Shown in pieces: positions 54,961-61,630 of a stretch of 64,000 nucleotides of DNA (its first letter is position 1; each line of letters opens with the position of its first letter). The notes below the pieces were generated by a model that saw only the letters and a list, made by a program, of their open reading frames with translations, had not been told where the DNA came from and made no database searches. The position numbers and the translations under genes are program-made. The stretch spans positions 1-64,000 of the forward strand of contig CACZBD010000013.1 of assembly GCA_902779305.1 (NCBI GenBank), in the 5' to 3' direction. This stretch comes from an uncultured Lachnospiraceae bacterium (GTDB lineage Bacteria > Bacillota > Clostridia > Lachnospirales > Lachnospiraceae).

Positions 54961-55523
54961 TGAAATCCCTCCTTTCTTAAGATAACTTCCAAATGGTCTT
55001 TCCCGGACTGCAGGTACCGCTTGACGCTGCTCCGGCTGATCTGCAGGGCATCCGCGATCTCTTCGAGCTTCATCTCGTTGTAGTAGCGCATGACGATGAC
55101 CTGCTGCTCATTGAACGGAAGCTTGGAGACCGCAGCTTTGACCGCATCCGTTTCGTTTCCGGCCTCCAGCTGTGCTTCCGGATTATGGTCCGTCAGCTCA
55201 TCGTGCAGCAGTTCGAGGAATTCCGAATTGACTTCGCCGCCGCTTGAGTTCTTTCTGCTGATGTCATAGCAGACATGGAAGCAGATCTGGTTGATCCAGG
55301 CGACAAACAGGGACGGATCCTTGATATTCTTGATGTTTTTCAAAGCGGAAATATAGGTTTCCTGGACAGCGTCCTGTGCCAGATATTCATCACGAAGATA
55401 GTGTCCGGCATAGTTGTAGATATGCTTGTAAGTCAGTGCGTAGAGCTCCGCAAAAGCATCCGAATCATTCTCCTGCGCCAGCAGCACCAGTCCGCCTATG
55501 TAAGAATGATTAAAATCAGGCAT
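54957..55523 (-). CDS. ECF-type sigma-70 family sigma factor
   Basis: A 188-residue RNA polymerase sigma factor with region 2 (AFAELYALTYKHIYNYAGHY, AQDAVQETYISALKNIKN, LFVAWINQICFHVCYD) and region 4 (LPFNEQQVIVMRYYNEMKLE, EIADALQISRSSVKRYLQSG, the helix-turn-helix that binds -35 elements). No region 3 or regulatory N-terminal extension is seen, as in ECF sigmas. It is coupled to a single-pass membrane protein downstream (candidate anti-sigma). Three nearby + strand promoters share a TGAACC-N17-(C/A)GTC ECF-like signature and are its probable targets. Confidence 0.9.
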   Translation of the reverse strand: MPDFNHSYIGGLVLLAQENDSDAFAELYALTYKHIYNYAGHYLRDEYLAQDAVQETYISALKNIKNIKDPSLFVAWINQICFHVCYDISRKNSSGGEVNSEFLELLHDELTDHNPEAQLEAGNETDAVKAAVSKLPFNEQQVIVMRYYNEMKLEEIADALQISRSSVKRYLQSGKDHLEVILRKEGFQ

Positions 55524-55525
55524 GC

Positions 55526-56230
55526 TTACTCCTTCTTGGCCTCATTATATAAAAGTCGCATCAGTTCGGAGAATCGTGTGACGCCAAGCTCGTAGTTTAG
55601 TGCGGTATGGCAGGCCAGTGAAATATGCGCCTCCGGATGTGCTTCGTTATATTCGTCAAGCGATAAGGTCAGCTTATCGATGAATCCTTTCATTTTTTCT
55701 TCGCTGCAATGCTCCAGAACAGCGATGAACTCGTTACCGCCGTTTCTGCCGACGAAACCGTAGCCGTCGCCGAGCTTCTCAAAGATATTGGAGAAATCCT
55801 GCAGATACTTGTTTCCCGTTTCGCGCCCGAACTGCGCGTTTAAGGCCTGCAGATTCGAGATGGAGACGAGTGCGCAGCCGATGTGGCTGATGTCGCCCGC
55901 CGCTTCATATTTATCAAAGATCATATCGCAGCTATTGCGGTTGGGGATGCCGGTCAGGGTGTCCAGATATGCGGTGCGGTTCAGAACATGATTGTCGATG
56001 ATGTTCTTCTGCAGCTGATGGAAATCCCATGTGATCGAAATGAACGAATAGATCATGAACGCCCAGAGAAAGACGCAGATCGTAAGCAATGATTTATTGG
56101 TATAAACGCTGGAGCGCAGTTGCTCGTCCGCGTACAGATATACGAAAAATGCGATGGCAAAGACCACCAGAAGGATCAGCTGTACGACTTTAAAGGTTTT
56201 GTAATTCTGGAAATAATCGGAACTCTTCAT
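55526..56230 (-). CDS. Membrane protein with degenerate GGDEF domain (GGNEF)
   Basis: A 234-residue protein with two hydrophobic N-terminal helices (VVQLILLVVFAIAFFVYLYA and LLTICVFLWAFMIYSFISI) followed by a GGDEF-type domain (DTLTGIPNRNSCDMIFDKY, the substrate loop, and GFVGRNGGNEFIAVLEH). The catalytic signature reads GGNEF instead of GGDEF/GGEEF, so the metal-binding Asp/Glu is lost and diguanylate cyclase activity is doubtful; GTP or c-di-GMP binding remains possible. The start at 56230 has GGGAGG 11 bases upstream; an upstream ATG at 56287 is less likely. It heads the operon. The window also holds a PilZ protein (61304), a natural c-di-GMP reader. Confidence 0.8.
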   Translation of the reverse strand: MKSSDYFQNYKTFKVVQLILLVVFAIAFFVYLYADEQLRSSVYTNKSLLTICVFLWAFMIYSFISITWDFHQLQKNIIDNHVLNRTAYLDTLTGIPNRNSCDMIFDKYEAAGDISHIGCALVSISNLQALNAQFGRETGNKYLQDFSNIFEKLGDGYGFVGRNGGNEFIAVLEHCSEEKMKGFIDKLTLSLDEYNEAHPEAHISLACHTALNYELGVTRFSELMRLLYNEAKKE

Positions 56231-56481
56231 AAAATCATGCGCCTCCCACAAGATAACTTCCACAATATTATATATCATACGAAGCAAAAAGGAAAGAAAG
56301 AGTCATGATCGGAAGCTGAAATCAGATAAAGGATTTTTATAAAAATCACATTCGCCGCAATACGTCACCTTGTATGAAATTTAGTACAAGCGCCGGAGCC
56401 TTGGAAACATTGAGAAAAAGCACAAAATATGGTACTATGTAAGCGGTTTTTTGCATGTTTTTTTCAAAATATTGCGGTTTT

Positions 56482-56507
56482 TGTCACTGCTCGCATACAA
56501 TGTGACA
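56482..56507. promoter_or_regulatory. Inverted repeat TGTCAC-N14-GTGACA, possible operator
   Basis: TGTCAC (56482-56487) and GTGACA (56502-56507) flank the sigma-A-like -10 region of the 56648 gene. A further TTGTCA lies at 56512. A related short pair, TGACA-N5-TGTCA, lies at 61218-61232 before the PilZ gene. The factor is unknown. Confidence 0.4.
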
Positions 56508-56547
56508 TCAATTGTCAGATGTGTGCCGAAACTTGACGGGAAAACCC

Positions 56548-56574
56548 TGAACCTTTCGGGGGTTCGGGACAGTC
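56548..56574 (+). promoter_or_regulatory. ECF-type promoter upstream of the first coiled-coil protein
   Basis: TGAACC (56548-56553), exactly 17 bases, then AGTC (56571-56574) followed by ATAATA. Two further promoters (60518, 61167) share the sequence and spacing. Transcription would start near 56581, about 67 bases before the ATG. GGTTCGGG next to it can fold with the -35 region, but the match to the other two promoters makes a promoter the better reading. Confidence 0.6.
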
Positions 56575-56647
56575 ATAATAAACAGTAGTACAATTTGTGA
56601 GCATATCTTTTTGTAGAGTCATTTGCAAAAGAAAAGGAGAGAGTGGT

Positions 56648-59600
56648 ATGAAAAACGTTATCAGAAAGATGACAACATGGATGCTGGTATTCGGCATGAC
56701 TTTCACACCGGTACTGACGAGTATCGATGCGGTTGTGGCCAATGCCGGTGAGGAAAAGGTAACCGTTACCGTTGGAGATCAGAATGTGACTTTCAACAAT
56801 AACGACAACCTGAAGAGCGAAACAAAGGCAGATGTTGCCGGCGCGGTGAACGCCAATGCGAAAGCGGCGACCGCAGAACAGGCAGCAGCAGATGCAGCAC
56901 AGGCAGCAGCTGATGCAGCAACTGCAGCAACTGCGGCAGGAACCGCGGCGGACAATGCGCAGGCGGTTGCGGATGCGGCAAAGGCGGCAGCGGACGCGAT
57001 CGCGACACAGGATTCGGATCCGGTTGCTACGGCGGAAGGTCTTGTTGATGATGCAGAGGATGCTTTCGGCGATGCAAATGATGCGATCAAAAATGTTGAT
57101 GATAAAAAGAAGGCCCAGAAAACTGCAGCCGAAAATGCCAATACGGCAATCGGGCAGTATAATCAGAAAGTCGATAATTTCAATAACAATACGCTCGGCG
57201 GCGAAAACGGTGTAAATGCGGCTGTTGAGAAAGCAAATGAGGATATCGGTACCGCAGCCGGTGCAAAGTCAAAGGCGGTTGCAAGCTATCAGGATGCCTT
57301 AGGCGCGATCCAGGATGCGAAAGACGCAGCGGTAACGGATGCGCAGATCAATGCTGTTAAAGATAAAGTCGCTGAAGCAGAACAGGCTTATCAGGACGCG
57401 GAAACAGCAGTTCAGGGAAAGATCGACACGATCAATAAGGATCTGACGGCTGCTCTGCTCACACCGGCAAAGGATGAGAACGGGGAAGAGATCCCGACGC
57501 TTGTTGCACAGACACAGGCGGCAGCGACTGCCGTATCCGAAGCGAAAGGCTTGGCTGAACAGGAAGATGAAAATGCAGAGAGTGCTCTTGCAGATACAAA
57601 GGCAAATTACGCAGCGATCCGGAATATGGTCAATGCCGGCAGCCATGATGTGGAAGGCGCCAAGAAGATCGCAAAAGAGGCTGCCGAGAACGCAGAACTG
57701 ACACAACAGGCAGCTAACAATGCAGCAGCTTATGCAAAAGCCGCGGCAACGGCAGAAGAGCTGGCTAAGACAAACTACGAAGCGGCAGTAAAAGCCCTTG
57801 CGGATGCAAAGGAAGCACTTAAGAAGGCCAACGAAGATTATGCGGATGCTTTTGATGCAGCAGATGACAAAGCGGATGCAGCTGATCAGGAAGCCAACAC
57901 GATCAACGGAAAGATCAATACTTATAACAATCTGGTAAGCACAGCAAATACCAAGATCGGAACTTACGAAGGTGATGTGGATGCTGCAAATACGGCAGTT
58001 AATACAGCAAATACATCCATTGCAACGGCTAACGATAAGATCGATACGGCTAACACTGAAAAGACCGAGATCGCGAGTTTCAAAACAACGGATGTGGATC
58101 CTCTGGTAACTGCACTTGAGACTGCCGAAGGAGAAACGCAGGATGCGATCGATGCCGTTGAAGGTGAAACGGACGAAAACGGCAACGTGATCGAAGGAAA
58201 AGAAGGCGCAAGAGCCGAAGCCTTGCAGGCCAAGCAGGAAGCGCAGGAAGCACTTGATGCAGCACAGGGTATTCTCGATGCAGCAAAGGCTGCTCTGGAA
58301 CAGGCAAAGAAAGACGGAAAGACTGCTGCACAATACTACGAAGATGCAAAGGCAAAAGCAGCAGAAGCAGCCGGAAAGGCAGACGGCATTGCAGAACAGG
58401 CCACGATCGCGGAAACGGCCGCAAATGTGACCAAAGATGAACTTGCTAAGATTACCAACAACGGAAAGAACTATACGGATCTGCAGAAAGAAGTTGCGGA
58501 TGCGGAGACCGATCTTGGTAATGCTCAGGCTAACCTGCGCAAAACGACAGAAGAAAAGAACCGGGAAATTGCCGGATATGAAGAGACAAAAGGCCAAAAG
58601 GAAGCAGAGAAAACAGGGCTGATAGGGGAAGTCCAGACTCTGGAACAAGCGCAAAGTCCATCCAAGACCATCGTTATGAACGGAGATAAGAAGATTGATA
58701 AATCATATTATCTTGGTGGTTTAACAATGAGTTGGAAGACTTTTACTGTTGAGATCGAACGTTTAAGATGGGTTGCGACGAATCCCAGACACGAGAGCGT
58801 GTTTGATAATTCGCGTATCTTTGAAGCATGGGAAGTTCAGCAAGCAATAGAAGCCGTGGCTGCATATGATGCTGCTAAGCCGGTTTATGAAGAATATCAG
58901 AGGCAAATCGAACCTAAGAAAACACGGATCAGTACGATTGAAAATACTGAGATCCCTGCTCTCAACACAAGTATTTCAAATGCACAGCAAGCGATTAAGG
59001 AAGCAGATGATGCTGTCAAGACGCAGCAGGGCATCCTTGGCGACAAGCAGACAAACCTTGCCAAGGTTGAAGACTTCATCCTTACGGAAGACAACACGGT
59101 CGTACTTGATCTTGCGGAAATCCAGCAGTACCAGGGTCTGATCGCAAAGCTTTCCAAGGACTACTATGATAAGAACGACAAGTATTCCTACAAATACATT
59201 GATGGAATGACAACAGACCTTAAGGATGCTCATGATGCACAATTGCTTGGTATCACCCTTATTTCGCAGTTCTTTGAGGGAACACCGGGACAGATCGAGG
59301 ACAGTATCGAGAAACATTATGGTCTGAGCAGCTGGGCATGGGATTACAGTGATAACAAGAACTACCTGGTAAATAAGACCAATGAAAAGTGCGTGGTTGT
59401 CTGCCAGGATATCGATCAGATCGCAGTCATTCGCGCAACTCTGGCTGAACTGCAGGTAGCTGCAGCACAGGAAAGCGCTAATGAAGCTAAGAGCGCGGCA
59501 GCTGCCGCAGAGGCAAGGGCAAAGACTGCAGCTGAAAAAGAAGCAGCAGCGCAGAAAGCATATAATGATGCCCTGGGAGATTTACAGGCAGCACAGGAAA

Positions 59601-60412
59601 AACTGAACGGCCTTTCCCTGAATGCTTATGAAGAAGTTGAGATTCCGGAAACCACCGAATTAAAAACTGCTGGCGCGGTTGCAGATAAGCTTGCCCCCGT
59701 CAGCAACATGGTCAAGGCAAACTTAACGGCTCCCGCAGATCGTGTTGACCAGTCGGTTGCCCTCACAGAGCGCGGACAGATGGAAGAAAGAGATCTTGAA
59801 GAACTCTTTGAAGCAGCACAGGCACAGCTTGAAGAAGCGCTGAAAGCTTATAATGCAGCCAAACAGGCTAAACTTGATGCAGATGAAGAAGCAGCATGTG
59901 CGAAGAGGCACGCAGAAGAAGCGGCAGAATGGGCAGACAAGGCTAAGAAGATGGCAAAGCGCATCACGCCTGAAGAGGATACTCCGGATGGCCCCGGTCC
60001 TTCTGATGACGGCCCGGGAACAGGCAGCGGCTCTTCTGTAGTACCGGGTATCGTTCCTCTTCCGTCCGGTCCTACCCTGATCCTTCCGACAGGAAGCGCA
60101 CCGAGCGGAGTGGCAGGTGTCAGAGTAGCAGATGCTGACGCCGGCGAAGGCGAAGGTGAAGCAGATGCAGCAGAAGCTCCGGCTCCGGCAGTGGAAGAAA
60201 ATACGCAGGAAGTTCTGGAAGATGCTGATCTTCCGGCAGCGGCTGAACCGACAACGATCGAAGATGATGATCTTGCAGGCGCGCAGACCGTTGAAGAAGC
60301 TGCTTCGATGTGGTGGATCTGGCTGCTGGTCATTCTTGCAGCGCTGGCAGGCTTCGGTGTTTACAAATATGTGGACAACAAGAAGAAGAAAGCCGGTACG
60401 ATCGATAAATAA
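56648..60412 (+). CDS. Alanine-rich coiled-coil surface protein with C-terminal membrane anchor
   Basis: A 1254-residue secreted protein. A signal peptide (residues 1-36, ending DAVVANAGEE) is followed by very long Ala/Asp/Glu/Lys-rich helical stretches with heptad-like periodicity (coiled coil), interrupted by two less helical segments near residues 660-760 and 810-930 (VDLAEIQQYQGL, YDKNDKYSYKY). Near the end comes a Gly/Pro/Ser linker, then IEDDDLAGAQ, one hydrophobic helix (MWWIWLLVILAALAGFGVYK) and a Lys-rich tail (NKKKKAGTIDK). The C-terminus acts as a membrane stop-transfer anchor rather than an LPxTG sortase signal. A paralogue is at 61631. The protein could form a rod from membrane to cell surface. 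Function is unknown; the ECF promoter and pilus neighbour suggest a shared envelope system. Confidence 0.75.
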   Translation: MKNVIRKMTTWMLVFGMTFTPVLTSIDAVVANAGEEKVTVTVGDQNVTFNNNDNLKSETKADVAGAVNANAKAATAEQAAADAAQAAADAATAATAAGTAADNAQAVADAAKAAADAIATQDSDPVATAEGLVDDAEDAFGDANDAIKNVDDKKKAQKTAAENANTAIGQYNQKVDNFNNNTLGGENGVNAAVEKANEDIGTAAGAKSKAVASYQDALGAIQDAKDAAVTDAQINAVKDKVAEAEQAYQDAETAVQGKIDTINKDLTAALLTPAKDENGEEIPTLVAQTQAAATAVSEAKGLAEQEDENAESALADTKANYAAIRNMVNAGSHDVEGAKKIAKEAAENAELTQQAANNAAAYAKAAATAEELAKTNYEAAVKALADAKEALKKANEDYADAFDAADDKADAADQEANTINGKINTYNNLVSTANTKIGTYEGDVDAANTAVNTANTSIATANDKIDTANTEKTEIASFKTTDVDPLVTALETAEGETQDAIDAVEGETDENGNVIEGKEGARAEALQAKQEAQEALDAAQGILDAAKAALEQAKKDGKTAAQYYEDAKAKAAEAAGKADGIAEQATIAETAANVTKDELAKITNNGKNYTDLQKEVADAETDLGNAQANLRKTTEEKNREIAGYEETKGQKEAEKTGLIGEVQTLEQAQSPSKTIVMNGDKKIDKSYYLGGLTMSWKTFTVEIERLRWVATNPRHESVFDNSRIFEAWEVQQAIEAVAAYDAAKPVYEEYQRQIEPKKTRISTIENTEIPALNTSISNAQQAIKEADDAVKTQQGILGDKQTNLAKVEDFILTEDNTVVLDLAEIQQYQGLIAKLSKDYYDKNDKYSYKYIDGMTTDLKDAHDAQLLGITLISQFFEGTPGQIEDSIEKHYGLSSWAWDYSDNKNYLVNKTNEKCVVVCQDIDQIAVIRATLAELQVAAAQESANEAKSAAAAAEARAKTAAEKEAAAQKAYNDALGDLQAAQEKLNGLSLNAYEEVEIPETTELKTAGAVADKLAPVSNMVKANLTAPADRVDQSVALTERGQMEERDLEELFEAAQAQLEEALKAYNAAKQAKLDADEEAACAKRHAEEAAEWADKAKKMAKRITPEEDTPDGPGPSDDGPGTGSGSSVVPGIVPLPSGPTLILPTGSAPSGVAGVRVADADAGEGEGEADAAEAPAPAVEENTQEVLEDADLPAAAEPTTIEDDDLAGAQTVEEAASMWWIWLLVILAALAGFGVYKYVDNKKKKAGTIDK

Positions 60413-60458
60413 GAAATACAGATCTGTTCATACCACTATATAATAGGAAGAAACGCGG

Positions 60459-60480
60459 GCGGGAAGAGAGATCTTCCCGC
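60459..60480 (+). terminator. Hairpin after the first coiled-coil gene
   Basis: GCGGGAAGA (60459-60467) pairs perfectly with TCTTCCCGC (60472-60480) around GAGA; the following TTTCGC is a poor U-tract. It is probably a weak terminator or 3' stabiliser. Confidence 0.5.
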
Positions 60481-60517
60481 TTTCGCATTGCAGGGACAAA
60501 AATAAAATGAAAAAAGC

Positions 60518-60544
60518 TGAACCTTTTTTGATTTTTATCTCGTC
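60518..60544 (+). promoter_or_regulatory. ECF-type promoter before the 149-aa membrane protein
   Basis: TGAACC (60518-60523), a 17-base T-rich spacer and CGTC (60541-60544), followed by ATTATAAG. Compared with the promoter at 61167 the sequence is nearly the same along its whole length. Transcription would start near 60551, about 102 bases before the ATG. Confidence 0.62.
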
Positions 60545-60652
60545 ATTATAAGTGAAAGAGATGTTGTGCGGATTACATCTCGTTGAAAACAAGGATGTTT
60601 GCAGGGACGCTTCCTGATAAATTTTCAGGCGGCGGTATATGGAGAACAGAGT

Positions 60653-61102
60653 ATGAAGAACAGGACAAAACAGATCAGTATCGTTATCACATCGATTTTG
60701 GCATTCGGGATCATCTTAACGCTTGTTATGCATCTGACGGGTGTCAAAGTGCAGGGTTCCATGGATGCCGTATCTTCCGATTCGAAGATCGTGCATGCGG
60801 GAACAGAGGTTGAGGATTATAATTTCACCGTGATCGAGGACGAAGAACTTCCGGCAGCGGCAGCTCCGATCGAAAGCAAAGCTTCCAAAGCGTTATGGGT
60901 GATGACCGTTGTGTTTGTCATGGTGCTTTTGATCGGATATGAACTCTGGTACGAGGCGACGCAGGCAAGGATCAAGGCACTGTCCGTTGGAGACAGGGAA
61001 GAAGCGGATATCCTGCAGGGCGTAAACAGACTGCATCCGTTCAGAGCCATGAATGCAAAACGCGAAATGGAGATCAAGGCGGCGGAAGAGTACTTCAAAT
61101 AA
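60653..61102 (+). CDS. Two-TM envelope protein with the shared IEDEEL-type motif (149 aa)
   Basis: A 149-residue protein with an N-terminal hydrophobic helix (QISIVITSILAFGIILTLVM, about residues 6-25), a short loop with VIEDEELPAAAAPIESKAS, a second helix (LWVMTVVFVMVLLIGYELWY) and a C-terminal basic, helical tail (REMEIKAAEEYFK). The motif before the second helix (I-E-D-E-E-L-P-A-A-A) parallels the IEDDDLAGA and LEEEELAGA segments in the two large coiled-coil proteins. It probably shares their membrane environment or assembly route. GGAGAAC precedes the ATG. It is controlled by the ECF promoter at 60518. Confidence 0.65.
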   Translation: MKNRTKQISIVITSILAFGIILTLVMHLTGVKVQGSMDAVSSDSKIVHAGTEVEDYNFTVIEDEELPAAAAPIESKASKALWVMTVVFVMVLLIGYELWYEATQARIKALSVGDREEADILQGVNRLHPFRAMNAKREMEIKAAEEYFK

Positions 61103-61133
61103 ACAGACCGCAACGATCGTGATTTTGACAGAT

Positions 61134-61167
61134 AAGACCGGTGTCCAAGCCGGTCTTAAATATTTTT
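61134..61167 (+). terminator. Intrinsic terminator after the 149-aa gene
   Basis: AAGACCGG (61134-61141) pairs with CCGGTCTT (61150-61157) and is followed by AAATATTTTT. The T-run merges into the next ECF promoter. Confidence 0.7.
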
Positions 61168-61193
61168 GAACCTTTTTCGGTATTTTTATCGTC
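61167..61193 (+). promoter_or_regulatory. ECF-type promoter before the PilZ/coiled-coil unit
   Basis: TGAACC (61167-61172), a 17-base spacer and CGTC (61190-61193), followed by TTTATAT. Transcription would start near 61200. It should drive the PilZ gene and the second coiled-coil protein, which are 21 bases apart. Confidence 0.65.
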
Positions 61194-61245
61194 TTTATAT
61201 ACAAAGGGATATAAAAATGACAGAAAGTGTCACAAAGAACCCCTG

Positions 61246-61273
61246 TTGCAATATTTAAAAATGCCGATATAAT
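61246..61273 (+). promoter_or_regulatory. Sigma-A-like promoter before the PilZ gene
   Basis: TTGCAA (61246-61251), 16-base spacer and TATAAT (61268-61273). It would give a second, shorter transcript start about 25 bases before the PilZ ATG. GCCGATAT (61263-61270) resembles the flagellar sigma-D -10, but no TAAA is at the right distance. Confidence 0.4.
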
Positions 61274-61303
61274 TAATAGAAAGAAAAAGAAAGGTATGTG
61301 AAT

Positions 61304-61609
61304 ATGCAGGAGAGACGTAATATATCCCGAGTCGAGTACAAAGCCAACGGCGTCGTGGTCGTATGCGCGACGGGAGACAAGTATTTTGTAAGAACCAAGA
61401 ATGTAAGCCCTTTGGGCATGGGACTCACGATGAGCCCCGACATACCGGACCTGGTCGGCAAGGACATCATCATTGTAGCCAACACCCTGATCATGTATGC
61501 CGATGTGAACAGGCAGGTATTAAATGATGACGGTACTTTTACCGTAGGTATACACGCAAGACAGTTTACGCCTGAAGTTTTGGAGTATTTGTTCCAGCAT
61601 ATCGGGTAG
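61304..61609 (+). CDS. PilZ domain protein (c-di-GMP binding)
   Basis: A 101-residue single-domain PilZ protein. The c-di-GMP-binding signature is complete: RRNISR (RxxxR) near the N-terminus and NVSPLGMGLTM (D/NxSxxG), followed by a beta-barrel pattern. PilZ proteins bind c-di-GMP and alter partner activity, in pili, secretion, flagella or surface polymers. The ATG at 61304 has AAAGG upstream; an in-frame GTG two codons before is less likely. It lies 21 bases before the second coiled-coil surface protein and shares its ECF promoter. Confidence 0.86.
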   Translation: MQERRNISRVEYKANGVVVVCATGDKYFVRTKNVSPLGMGLTMSPDIPDLVGKDIIIVANTLIMYADVNRQVLNDDGTFTVGIHARQFTPEVLEYLFQHIG

Positions 61610-61630
61610 AACATAAAAAGGAGGCAGAAT

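Larger units (their letters stand above)
56231..56647. other. Divergent intergenic region with regulatory sites
   Basis: The 417 bases between the leftward operon and the rightward surface-protein gene contain a leftward TATAAT-like box (56267-56272 on the - strand), an inverted repeat TGTCAC/GTGACA (56482-56507), a weak sigma-A-like pair TTGCGG-N18-TACAAT (56472-56501) and the ECF promoter at 56548-56574. No coding sequence is seen. Confidence 0.7.

Noticed and set aside
56472-56501. c-di-GMP riboswitch ahead of the coiled-coil protein, suggested by the PilZ/GGDEF neighbours
   Set aside because: None of the conserved GEMM elements (GGGCAAA, GACGCAAAGCC-type) is present in the 5' region.
56534-56575. 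A branched RNA structure (TGAC...GTCA enclosing GGG-AAAA-CCC and GAACC/GGTTC stems), at first considered as a riboswitch before the 56648 gene
   Set aside because: The same bases form the TGAACC-N17-AGTC promoter that recurs at 60518 and 61167. A promoter repeated three times with identical spacing explains them better than an RNA structure.
57299-58654. A 451-codon open frame on the - strand inside the first coiled-coil gene
   Set aside because: It is the antisense shadow of Ala/Asp/Lys-rich repeats (Cys/Phe/Leu-rich nonsense), without a ribosome binding site or domain.
61263-61270. GCCGATAT, a perfect flagellar sigma-D -10 element before the PilZ gene
   Set aside because: No TAAA box lies 14-16 bases upstream, and the bases overlap a TATAAT with TTGCAA 16 bases away.
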